From Piezodorus guildinii (taxonomy: Eukaryota; Arthropoda; Insecta; Hemiptera; Pentatomidae), in the NCBI GenBank assembly GCA_023052935.1, contig CM041292.1:132570951-132634950 (forward strand): a stretch of 64,000 nt of DNA. Direction: 5' to 3'. The notes below the pieces were generated by a model. The model was not told the origin of the DNA and did no database searches. It was given only the letters and a program-made list of their open reading frames with translations. Positions 32,145 to 42,045 of this stretch are shown in pieces; position 1 is the first letter of the stretch, and each line of letters opens with the position of its first letter. A program made the position numbers and the translations under genes.

Positions 32145-33797
32145 AATTATCATATTTAACTTAATGCCTATTCGCTCACCGCAAAAATATAAATAAATAG
32201 ATAAAATTAAAAAAGTTCTCATATATTATATTTCGCTATTTATATTAAAGTTTTTAAACTATTTTTTAGTTTATTTAAAACCGGTTTAGAGATAATACAA
32301 ACTCCCACATTTTGGGGCAATGAGTACACCATTGAAGGTAGAATGAATTTCAATATTTAATTCAATTCAAGTCTTCCAAAGAGTTTAAATTATCAAGTTA
32401 TTTTGAAACTTCCTTGGCTTAATCATAGCAACGAAAAACATAGAAATGTAGGGAATATTTAAAAAATAGATTATGTAATGGTATCAATAATAATCAGGGT
32501 TATAGGAAATAGATATAAAAATAAATATTTATGTACAAATGAGCATCTGAAAAGTAACCTGACCGAACTTAATACAGTTTAACACATCAACTGTTATAAA
32601 AGAAACCATATGCTCCAGTAGCTAGAAACTCATCTAGTTCGCAACTGAATGTGCTGTAAGAGATTGGGCAGCTCACCCTTTTTTATGGTTTTTTGACAAT
32701 GGACTTCTACAATGCAACCCTTTCTCTGTCTTCCGTTGTCTAGGAATCTTTTGCAAACGAACATATTTTCTCCTAGTCTATCTATCTTAGTTTCTATGCC
32801 TTAGCCAAGACAGATAATATTCCAGCAGGACCGAATAGGACCCATTAATACTGGAGAATACGGGCCAGCACATTCATGGAAATGATTTTACGACATAAGG
32901 TCCAATTCTGAAGGAAGGGTTGGAATATCCTGCGTTTTATCTTGATTGAGGGGGGGGGGTTCGGAGCCATGAACAATGGCTTGGTGGGAAGCCAGAAGGC
33001 AATTTTAAGGAACATTTCCGAAATAAATGTGTGGGACTCGGCCACATGTTCCTCCTGAAACAGTAAATCGCCTAGAGCTACGGCAGCGCTTCCCCAGAGT
33101 GTCTCCAAGAAGAGCCAAGCAGTTTTTATTAAATGGTTATGACGGACTCAGGAAATATAGGTGACTTTATGGTTAATATATACAACTTATTGAGTTCGGT
33201 CTTGGATACGTTCACCTTTAATCAGTAATAAACACTAAATAACTTCGGCTTTTAGCCATAAGGAACATGATTCGTTAACTGATTTCACTATAATAAATTA
33301 TCACAAATTAAAATATATATGAAAATAGTTTAAATAATGCTCTTACATTAGTATAATTTAAAGCTATATTTTTAAAATAAATGTTGAGTCAACTGTAGGT
33401 TTGACATAAATGTCCAGCCTGGCTCATTCATACCTTGTATAAACAGTGTCTTCTACTGGTACCGATTGTAGTCTGTGGCTTTTTCGGTGTCTGGCGAAGA
33501 GATCTCTTTCTTCAATTTACCAGTTGCCTACTTTTCAAGTGCTTGTCTTCAACCAGATGGTAAGGCTTCAATCAAATTACCAAGCCCCGCGATACGATGC
33601 AGCCAGGGAGGGGAACGGCATTCTTGAAGATCAAATCAGCACAATACTCCTCAGATAGCAACAATTCAATTGTAGTAGTCTAGATTGAAACAATTCCCAG
33701 TCCTCAGTGTTTTTATTTTATTTTTATTAGATTCATTAATCAATTTTAACTTTAGAACTAGCTGTTAAATATCTTCTTAGGTATATATATATATATA
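32145..33797. other. Unassigned DNA
   Basis: No recognised element. Small frames (for example minus 33108-32845, and plus 33446-33658) have no family resemblance I can defend. A G-run lies near 32949. A short TA run at 33782-33797 borders the Tc1-like element. Confidence 0.4.
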
Positions 33798-34845
33798 CAC
33801 AGCCGGACAAAATTAAAGGATCACTTCAATATTTTGAAATTACTGAACTGTATAGGGTATTTTTGAAAATATTCTTTTTTCTTTGGAAGACACACTTTAT
33901 TATAAGGGTAATTACTTTTGATAAGGGTACTTTTCTAGAAATTTTTGATAGGAAAACAAATCAAAACATAAAAATGTCCTACAGTCTCAAAATGAAAAAG
34001 TAAATCTTCAAAATGAAATGAAACAACAAAACTAAATCAAAAGGAAGAATTTGAGGAAAACGATCAATAATTGGTATTGACCCACCTCTTGCTCTGATAA
34101 TTGCTTCCATTCTCCTGCCCAGCGACCAGGGCTATTACATGTTGTTTTGGGATTTTGTTCCACTCTTCCACTAACATTTCCCTTAAATCTGCCAAATTTT
34201 GTGGGTCTCGGGCGCGAACACGTCTTCCGATCATGTCCATACATGCTCCTATTGGGTTCATATCTGGACTTCTGGGAGGCCGAACCATAACGTCAATTTC
34301 TTCTTGTCTGAGGAAATTTTGCACTGATCGAGCAACGTGAGGTCGGGCATTATCGTGCATAAAAATAAAGTTACCTGCGATATTTCTGGCGAAAGGTATT
34401 ACATATGGCTCAAGTACTTCCATAATGTACTGTCAGCAGTTATAGAGCCACGGTTCACAAGAACCAACTCTGTACGGGAGTTTAAATTTATGCCCCCTCA
34501 TACCATCACTGACCCACCAACAAACGCAACTCTTGGAGAAAAAGTGCATGGAGCATACCTCTTTCCCCGCCTTCTGCATACCTTTCCCCGTCCATCTGGA
34601 GATCGGAGACTGAATCTTGACTCATCGCTGAATAACACGAGGCTCCAATCTTCCTGAGTCCAGTTTAGGTGCTCCCGAGCAAACCTCAAGAGCTCAACCC
34701 GGTGTTCCCTGGAGAGAATAGGTCCAGTAGTTGAAGGATGGGAGGTCAATCCATAATCGTTGAGTCGTCTTCTCACGGTTAGCTCTGAAATTGACTTGAT
34801 AGGATTAACTTGATAAGATACAACACAAAGTCCAGTCTGGGACAA
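33798..34845 (-). mobile_element. Tc1-like transposon, 5'-truncated
   Basis: The 3' terminal inverted repeat CACAGCCGGACAAAATTAAA begins at 33798 after a TA, typical of Tc1-like ends. The transposase lies on the minus strand. The other end is lost at about 34845, where a Jockey fragment begins, so no second terminal repeat is present. Confidence 0.8.
34064..34845 (-). pseudogene. Tc1-like transposase, broken
   Basis: From the N-side it contains part of the second DNA-binding helix region (TVRRRLNDYGL), REHRVELLRFAREHLNW and the first catalytic region VLFSDESRF. GGSVMV is cut by a TGA at 34498-34500 where this family has Trp. A frameshift near 34425 is followed by FIFMHDNARPH (second catalytic Asp) and PRSPDMNPI. 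At the third catalytic site the family's Glu is lost: one extra G after the NPI codons and one missing G a few bases later shift about four codons, giving GACMD before the frame recovers at MIGRR. Inactive. The N-terminal third is absent. Confidence 0.85.
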
Positions 34846-35030
34846 AGGAATTCCTATTTTTATCTCTATCCCACACTATTCCTTCCCACCAGTTTGGATT
34901 CCGTTCCCAACATTCAACCGTTCAGCAAGGGCTCCGAGTCATTGACCATATTTTCTCTGCCCTTGAGAACAAGGAGTACTGCTCGGGTGCATTTCTGGAC
35001 ATAACGCAAGCATTTGATCGGGTGTGGCAC
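34846..35030 (+). pseudogene. Jockey LINE RT fragment
   Basis: In broken frames it encodes HQFGFRSQHSTVQQGLRVID and FLDITQAFDRVWH, matching 30605-30745 of the full-length Jockey element. It is cut at both ends: the Tc1-like element lies before it and a macrodomain fragment after it, joined directly after the VWH codons. Confidence 0.8.
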
Positions 35031-35325
35031 CGAGAGAAGCCTACATACGACACATTGCGCCGGAGTCTTCACGACCTGTGGATTAAGCTTCTGGAACTGC
35101 GTGTCACCAAGCTCGCCATCCCGAAGTTGGGTTGTGGATACGATGGCCTGGGGTAGAGGATTGTTATTGACATTGTTGAAGAGACGTTCTCTAACTCTGG
35201 AGTCAACATATTGGTATGCACGTTCAACCCCTGGAAAGACAAAACACCTACATCGGAGGAAGATCAGCATCGCTCAGCTTCTGCGAACTGCGCTCTGGGG
35301 CAGAGCACGTCTAAGGAGGGGGTAG
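35031..35325 (+). pseudogene. Macrodomain (TARG1/OARD1-like) fragment next to an LTR
   Basis: The frame from 35031 encodes EKPTYDTLRRSLHDL, then VTKLAIPKLGCGYDGLG, a TAG stop at 35154-35156, then IVEETFSNSGVNILVCTFNP. From memory this follows the C-terminal half of TARG1/OARD1-type macrodomains: KPTYENL, a hydrophobic strand, IGCGLDRLxW with the catalytic Asp, and an IEEVF helix. The stop takes the place of the usual Trp. Such enzymes remove ADP-ribose from glutamate or aspartate side chains. The N-terminal half is missing at the Jockey junction. A polypurine tract and LTR follow directly, so the domain was probably part of an LTR retrotransposon. The assignment is by eye only. Confidence 0.65.
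35313..35325 (+). other. Polypurine tract
   Basis: AAGGAGGGGG just before the LTR start TAGTGCTACAG, as expected for the plus-strand primer site of an LTR element in plus orientation. Confidence 0.65.
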
Positions 35326-35881
35326 TGCTACAGTCAAGACAATGACAGCTAAACCACGCGTAGAGGGGTCCGGATTTGGCTAGAGACTTTTGGACCTGGA
35401 CGGTGCTCGAAGTATCTAGAACGGCCCATCCACCTCTCGGCGTTTACCTGGTCTCTCTTTGTCTAGAATCTTTGGTAGTGGTACAAATACCGGTCCACTA
35501 CGCCTAGGTCAGTCAGTATTAATCCGGCTCAACAAGTATCAATGAACTGTGACAGTGAACAACCGTGGCAGTGTAGTAAAATTGTGTGTCTCAGTCTCGT
35601 GATAACCGGTCGGTGGGAAATTAGAAGACTGTAGGTTATAAGTTATTGTTGTTAGTTTTAGAATAAGTCTAGCAGATTTTATAAATTAACGTAAGTAGTT
35701 TATTTGTTAGGAATACCTGATTTTATATGTAGACTGTTTAGTGGTTAAGCTAATTCAAGTAATTCAATTATTTAAGTATCGTAGTTAATAATTCCTTTGT
35801 GTCTGTGCATTCTGTATTTAATAAATATTTGTAATTTGTAAACTGGAGTAGTTCATTTCTCACACCCCGCAGCCCGTAACA
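35326..35881 (+). repeat. Probable 3' LTR of a gypsy-type element
   Basis: About 555 bp starting at or near TGCTACAG and ending CCGTAACA, which are roughly inverse ends. A GTCAGTCAGTATT start-site-like motif lies near 35508 and an AATAAA signal near 35820. The second LTR was not found in the window, so the call rests on the polypurine tract and the end sequences. Confidence 0.6.
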
Positions 35882-36652
35882 ATATATTGATATAGTTGGA
35901 TAATAAATATTTTTTTATTATTTTCTCTCTCTTTATTTTTATTTTATTTTTACTTACTTATTTAAAGTGGCCTATCCTCAATCGCGCAATAACAACTTCT
36001 TCTCTCTACTTATTTAAATATGAAGTATTAAATGAAGCTTCCTAAAAAATTATAAAAGAAAAGAAACTATTTTTTTTTTTAACCGCCACCGGAATCATCT
36101 ACATATTCATTTCATGGTCAACTATTTAATATTAAATATTGAAAAAATGGATGTTGCTTTTGTAAACACAATCTATGTATATAAAAATCCTTAGATTTTA
36201 AATTAGAAAATTGTAGTGATACAGGTAATGGTTTTATTAGGTATTTTATGAAATGAAAACGAGTAATTCAAATGCAATGAAACACGTTAGCTCCGAAATA
36301 TCATGCAACTGATCAAACTGGATATTTTCGACCGGACATCGAAATAGCCAGAAAATATCTCCGGCCTAGAATGGAGTAAAGAGATTAGTTAAGCTGTGTC
36401 CGTTAAAGTGCACTCCTACTGAGAGCTTCTCTTTCGTTTGCTGGAAAATGGGGAAACGAGAGGTTTTTCTCTCTTTTTCTATCACTTTTCCCTTTTTTTT
36501 TTGGAAACACCCACTCCCTCCCTCCCTCAGTTCCCGTGCACTGAAAGAGTGGAAGCAATCATTGCTCCAATCAAATATGGCTCTATCCAACCATAGCCAA
36601 TTTAGCACCATATATTTGACACCGGTAGAAACCTAACATTCATTTCACTTGC

Positions 36653-36658
<6 letters not shown>
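35882..36658. other. Unassigned DNA
   Basis: A modestly GC-richer stretch lies at about 36290-36610. Short overlapping frames on both strands are not recognisable proteins. Confidence 0.4.

Positions 36659-36703
<45 letters not shown>
36659..36703. repeat. Poly(A) run, 45 bp
   Basis: A pure A-run with no recognised retroposon body upstream. Confidence 0.85.
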
Positions 36704-36707
<4 letters not shown>

Positions 36708-37029
36708 AATTGTTTGAATTCATTTAAGGGTAATAAATATGTTTCAACAGTAAAATCACTTGTACATGATGAGAATATATAAAAGAAACTAACATTTGGA
36801 AATTCAAAAATTTATTGGCCGTGGAAAAATTTAAAACATTTCAACAGTTTTGACCTTATTTAATGAAATTAAATGTTTTGAACGCTATTACTGAACGATT
36901 TCTCAAAGGCTCTCGCCTTAATTAAAGTAGTTGGTTCAGGCTGCTTAGTATATTTATCTATTTATATAAATATTGTTAATTTTTGCTTATTATTGTATAT
37001 AGAAAAATAAAATAAACATATTTGTGTGA

Positions 37030-37490
37030 TTTGTATACAGATTATTTTTCCTAAAATCATTAGCTTCCCAACAGTATATCATACATATAAATTACTGTTT
37101 TCCCCTTTATTCAGGTATCAAATTCGTTCAACTTATATTTACCTGTTTTTTATCAATGATAACAAGATTATATGGTTATTATTTTAGTCTCTACAAAATA
37201 AGGGGTACTTTAAAGAAAGAAAATTTTATTTATTGACATTTAAGCCGTTTTAGGCTATTTCAATCAGAATGAAAGCTACATGATATTAAAGCCCATCTAA
37301 TTTCACATCGATATATAGAGTTTATCAAAATCGTTAGAGCCGTTTTTGAAAAAAATAGTAAAAAGGTGCAAAATGCATGGTATAAAGTCGCTCTACAGGT
37401 TAGCTGATTTTACTGAAAAAGTTGATGTAACATCTAGGGCCTATAGTTGTCACAGATATGGTATTTCAGTTTCGTAGGAAATAGGTGAAT
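37030..37490 (-). repeat. ~0.9-kb unclassified repeat, copy H (partial)
   Basis: In reverse orientation it holds TCATTAGCTTCCCAACAGTA, the CATTTAAGCCGTTTTAGGCT block, TCGTTAGAGCCGTTTTTGAA and a degenerate GTATTTCAGTTTCGTAGG. Both termini are missing. Confidence 0.6.
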
Positions 37491-37690
37491 ACATTCTAAT
37501 AAAACCAATATTTTGAATTTTCCGTTGTTAAAAATTAATTTTAAAATCCGGTGTTAAAAACTTATAAAAGTATGTTATAAAATAAATCACGGCACTGAAA
37601 AATGACTAATTATTATTGTGGAGGGATTAAGTAGAATTGAAGTTAGGATTTTTCAATGGCTTTTTGGTTATTCTTATGTATATACGTGTA

Positions 37691-37694
<4 letters not shown>

Positions 37695-37771
<77 letters not shown>

Positions 37772-38085
37772 GTACCACTACAACCCCTGTAGGGTCTTGG
37801 GCTCAGTACATATAGAGTACTGTTTCTAGGCCAACGGCAGTGCAATGTGGTGATTAGGCCTTAATCGCGCTCAGCCGCTAGGTTTTTTCCCAATTAATTT
37901 GGGTACCCACTTTATAGAGGCTGGGTCTGCCCCAGGAGGGTCTCCATACCCTAGGGTCGACCCTCCCCCTCCCCCGGACTGAATTAACAGAATAAATGAT
38001 ATTCTGCCACAGCCGTGATTCGAACTATGGACCCGGAGCACAGTGGACTAGCGCTCTATCCACTAGACCACGCCGCATCTTTATG
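37695..38085 (-). mobile_element. tRNA-derived SINE family 1, complete, with long poly(T) tail
   Basis: The reverse complement reads head to tail: GGCGTGGTCTAGTGGATAGA (A box), a B box with one change, the CAGCCTCTATAAAGTGGGTA block, the CACTGCCGTTGGCCTAGAAA block and then about 75 T residues (A at 37695-37769 on the plus strand). Like 16522-16850 it therefore ends in poly(T) and not poly(A). Confidence 0.85.
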
Positions 38086-38655
38086 TATATATGTATAACA
38101 AAAATGGAAAACAATCTAGCATTTTCAATAAATGTTTTATACGAATTTCAACGGACAAATAACTATTTATCACTGAATTTATACATTTAATTAGTTTGCT
38201 TTTCAAGGTTCAGTTTTGCTTTTTATCATGAATAAATTATCACGATACCGATTAAGGTTAAAATAACCGCAATCGTTTCAAACGCTACCCTTCAACTTTT
38301 GCCATCAAACGTTTGTATTACAAACTGCGAGGTAGAAACCCTTCAATCGTTCTAAACCGAGGAAGTCTGTTTATTGCTAGTATGATCCCAATCGAAACTA
38401 AACAAACTCAATTCTGAAATGAAGTCTAACTTCCCATCAGGGCGGAAGCGGTAAATGTAAGCAAGCGAATCGGAGATAACTCCACGGCCTAACCTCAAAT
38501 AAAAGCGTAGCTAATCCAGCAAAGCCTCTGTCAACAGGATTAATTAATTGAAGTCATCTCTTCGGCTAATGCTCGTCTCGTCTTACTGGATCCAGGGATA
38601 AGTCTTCGGATTTAAGGTTAAATTAGCAATGAGATTTTCAGAAGTAAATCCTTAT
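38086..38655. other. Unassigned DNA with a GC-richer block at about 38330-38640
   Basis: Contains sequence such as CATCAGGGCGGAAGCGGTAA and GGATTAATTAATTGAAGTCA. No ORF or shared repeat. A possible single-copy noncoding element; inference only. Confidence 0.4.
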
Positions 38656-38656
38656 T

Positions 38657-38740
<84 letters not shown>
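38656..38740. repeat. (TA)n microsatellite
   Basis: About 80 bp of TA repeats directly before the open LINE frame. Confidence 0.9.
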
Positions 38741-38741
<1 letters not shown>

Positions 38742-40531
38742 CGAAATCTAAATACTTTCACGATGCCCTCTCCTCAGCACCTGATTCCAAATCAAAATGG
38801 CAAATACTTCGAAAACTATCCCTCTGCAAATCCTCTTCCTCTGAAGTATTTCAGGTCTCACCCGATGAACTAAATTCATATTTCTCATCTGCTTCCACAA
38901 ACGATTCTCCTCAACTTCCCTCCGACTCTCCGCTAGCTCCTTCATTTAACCCCGATAATTTTTATTTTTCCGATATCTCACCGACTGACCTCATTTCCTC
39001 GGTTATGAAATCCCACACCAATTCTATAGGATTTGATGGTGTACCTGTCAAATTAATAAAATTATGCCTTCCCGAAATCTTACCTATCCTACTCTACATA
39101 TATAACTTTTCCCTCCAAAACTCCGTATTTCCTACCTCCTGGAAAAAAGCAATTGTACACCCTATTAATAAAACCTTTAACCCCACTTCCCCTAAAGACT
39201 ATCGCCCTATTTCTATCCTCTCAAACCTTTCTAAACCACTCGAAAGAATAGTTCAATCTCAACTATCAAAGTTCCTCGAAAATTCCAAACTGCTTGATCC
39301 TCTCCAATCTGGTTTTCGTCCCGGCTTTTCCACTCAGTCCGCTCTCCTAAAAATTACCAGCGACATTCATACTGCTATGGACGAAAAAAAGTTGACTGTG
39401 CTCATACTTCTGGACTTTACAAAAGCTTTTGACTCTCTTGACCATTCTATCCTTTTTTCCAAAGTAAAATCTTTATCATTTTCCAATAGCACAATCCGTT
39501 GGTTCCAGTCTTTCCTTTCCAACAGAACTCAAGCTGTTACCATTCCTAATTACCCTCTATCTTCCTTCTTAGCCCTTTCGGCAGGTGTGGCCCAGGGCTC
39601 AAGTATCTCCCCTCTCCTGTTCAATTCCTATATCAATGATCTTCCCAATTCAATCCTACACTGCTCCCATCATTTATATGCTGACGACTTTCAGATCTAC
39701 CTATCTTTCCTTCCTTCTGAGTTATTAGTAGCATTCACCAAAATTCAGGAAGACCTTGAAAGAATCAGTGCCTGGGCAACCCAGAATAAACTAAAGTTAA
39801 ATGCTATGAAAACTCAGGCCATCCTAATAGGTTCCAATTCCCTCCTCAGAGCCAATACTACATTTCCTAGTTTAATCCTAAACGATCACCCAATTACCTT
39901 CAGTTCCACTGTCAAAAACCTAGGTATTACCATAGACCAAACCCTTTCCTGGAAACCCCACATTGCTCAAATTTCCAGACGAACTATAAATACTCTTAAG
40001 TACTTCCATCGCTCCCGTCACCTCCTCTCACTTCCCACCCGTAAGATGTTGGTTTCCTCCCTTATTTTCCCCCACTTAGATTATTGCTGCGTGGTATATG
40101 GGGGCCTCTTGACTGTACTTGATGACAGACTCAAGCGGATTATGAATATGTTTATAAGATTTATCTTCGGTACCTTCAAGAGATCACCAGTAACCCACTT
40201 ATACAGCGAATTGAAGTGGCTCCTACCTTCCATACGTAGACAATATTTTCTAGGGACATATCTCTACCAAGTCATTAAATCTCAACATCCTCCATATATT
40301 CACAATATCCTTCAATTCAAATCCTCAATTCACTCACTTGAAACCAGATCACGCCATTCTGACCTTTACATTCCTACCCATAGGACCAAATCTTTTGATA
40401 ATTCCTTTTATTTCCGCTCTGCATCTCTCTGGAATTCCCTACCTAATCATATTCGCCATGCTTCTTCCCTTCTCTCATTCAAATCCCATCTTTTCCTACA
40501 CCTTTTAAGATCCCAAAGAGACGCTCACTAA
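38741..40531 (+). CDS. CR1-like LINE ORF2, 5'-truncated, open reverse transcriptase
   Basis: The frame is open from the microsatellite edge at 38741 to the stop at 40531, about 597 codons; the first Met, at 39005, is internal and not a real start. Reverse-transcriptase motifs in order: DYRPISILSNLSK; GFRPGFST; ILLDFTKAFDSLDH; AGVAQGSSISPLLFNSYIND; the catalytic YADD (HLYADDFQIY); and LGITIDQTLSWKPH. The C-terminal part ends with SASLWNSLPNHIRH and a short tail. The endonuclease and all of ORF1 are missing. The motif style fits the CR1/L2 side of the Jockey supergroup, and the exact clade is not certain. No internal stop over ~1.8 kb implies recent insertion. Older pieces lie at 6500-7165, 14580-16345 and 45125-45835. 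Confidence 0.88.
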
Positions 40532-40875
40532 ATGTAAAATTGATAATTCACTATCTTACTTTCAACTTAAGATCATTTTATTTTAATTTTATCAGAATCC
40601 TAGAGTTATGGATTAATTCATTTATTTTATTTATTTTGAAATTGTTTAGCTCTATTATTTTATAGCAGATTTTTTTTTTCTTTGGTTTATATTCCATATA
40701 TTTTTTATATATCTATATAAATAGGTCTTATTTTTATTTTTTACACATTTGTAAATAAAATTTTATTTTATTGGTCTCTCGGCCAGACACATTGAAATGT
40801 ATATTTACTGTACAACATTGTTATTCTTAAGGGACATAGTCCCAGAATAAAGTTATTTTATTATTATTATTATTA
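40532..40875 (+). other. 3' UTR and (ATT)n tail of the CR1-like LINE
   Basis: It ends GGGACATAGTCCCAGAATAA, then a short (TTA)n tail near 40855-40875. The inverted GGGAC/GTCCC hairpin near the end is conserved in the other copies as GGACTTGGTCC or similar, which suggests an RNA hairpin recognised by the reverse transcriptase. Confidence 0.75.
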
Positions 40876-41122
40876 TATATATATGGAAGATAGGTCAAAC
40901 GTTTCATTAGTGTAATTAATAATAGTTATTAAAATATATTTTTATCTGAAATTTCGCAATGTTATTTCACTCGTCTGCAGTTCCTTGGGATACTATTTAG
41001 GATGCAGATAACAGTAAGCGTAAACGAAAATAATATTATCAGTTAAATGAAGAAGATAGTTGGGGGTGCGGTCATCAGAAAGCAACACACATTAAAAAGT
41101 AGTACTTATTTTAATTGTGTGC

Positions 41123-41159
41123 AGACGTTTTGGCCTACATTTTTGACCTTCATCAGGGT
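41123..41159 (-). ncRNA. Hammerhead ribozyme motif, left arm
   Basis: Minus strand: CTGATGA, then AGGTC...GGCC stem II, then AAAACGTC. The G of GAAA is replaced by A and stem II has mismatches, so it is less intact than its partner at 41221. Confidence 0.6.
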
Positions 41160-41220
41160 AACTCTAGAAGTCTACAAGTCTGTAGAAGTCTTGACTTCTT
41201 CAGACACCGTCTCAGAGCCA

Positions 41221-41258
41221 CCCTGATGAAGGCACACAATGTAGGAAGAAACGTCGGC
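41221..41258 (+). ncRNA. Hammerhead ribozyme motif, right arm (intact core)
   Basis: CTGATGA at 41223-41229 and GAAAC at 41248-41252, followed by the GTC cleavage triplet at 41253-41255. The ACGT at the helix III position fits the minimal helix known in Penelope-element hammerheads, which act best as dimers. Stem II (AGGCACACAATGTAGGAA) is weakly paired, which argues for reduced activity. Confidence 0.65.
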
Positions 41259-41325
41259 ACACAATTAAAATAAGTGATACTTTTCAATGTATTACTTTTT
41301 GATGACCGCACCCCCAACCATCTTT

Positions 41326-41931
41326 CTCATCTAATATTCTCAACTAAACTCCATCATTATTATTGGAAAAATTATAATTTAATATTGTGTGTAATATATA
41401 ATTCCTACACTGGTCTTTTTTGTTTCCATATTCCACCCCCTTCCCCTCTCCCCCCTCCCGATCTTACGTTTACTGTCTTCCCGTTTCAGACCATGAGGTC
41501 TTTTGTATCACCGGTCACACCAACACCTAACTTCCCAACACGCCTTATACCGTAAAAGCGCTCCGTTCATAACATTTTTGGGAACTTCTGCTTTCAATCA
41601 TCTATTGACACTACAAACCTGGCCCAACATAGCCTAACCAGACGAAAAATTACGGGTTTGTCGGCTTCATTCATTATGGCGCTTGTGGTGGCTATTCGCT
41701 ATTCATAATTGGACATTATTCCCTTTTTTCATAAATGTTATTTGAAACATAGATGTTACGGACGTTATTGCGCTCATCAACTTCTTTTCCTCATGAAAAG
41801 GTCTTTCTCATTGTTCTAGGTTCAAGTCCATGTCTTTGAACCATATATCAGGACTAGGAGGATCGATGTCTGATATAAAGGAAGTTAGGTTCTTGTAGGA
41901 AGGAATTTGCCCCTAAAATATTCTCGTTATC
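41326..41931. other. Unassigned DNA
   Basis: Short pyrimidine-rich stretches near 41430-41500. No recognisable ORF. Confidence 0.4.
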
Positions 41932-42045
41932 TTTTTTTTTTTTTTTTTTTTTTTTTTGAAGGCCTGAAATTTTGGCTGAAACGTAGGCACAAATAAATTT
42001 GCGCTTAACTAAGTGTTCATTTGACTGCACCCGAAACTAACTCAT
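41932..42045 (+). repeat. Penelope-type terminus fragment after a poly(T) run
   Basis: After 26 T residues it reads GGCCTGAAATTTTGGCTGAA and ACGTAGGCAC, then GTTCATTTGACTGCACCCGA. The last part matches the outer terminus of the 52165-52440 element (AATTTGACTGCACCCTCAAC). It keeps a stem II-like hairpin and GAAAC but lacks the CUGANGA box. Confidence 0.6.

Larger units (their letters stand above)
41050..41325. mobile_element. Penelope-type inverted-repeat element with two hammerhead motifs
   Basis: The outer arms GTTGGGGGTGCGGTCATC (about 41056) and GATGACCGCACCCCCAAC (about 41301) are exact inverses. The inner arms carry AATTGTGTGC-type sequence and a hammerhead core each. The spacer of about 60 bp (41160-41220) has no ORF. 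The structure parallels 17813-18175 and 52165-52440. It looks like two Penelope terminal repeats joined in inverted orientation. Confidence 0.8.

Noticed and set aside
32845..33108. 87-codon minus-strand frame METLWGSAAVALGDLLFQ...
   Set aside because: The region briefly recalled transposase C-termini, but no catalytic motif or family pattern could be confirmed on either strand.
37627..37845. 72-codon frame with a long poly-Phe stretch
   Set aside because: Translation of the SINE poly(T) tail.
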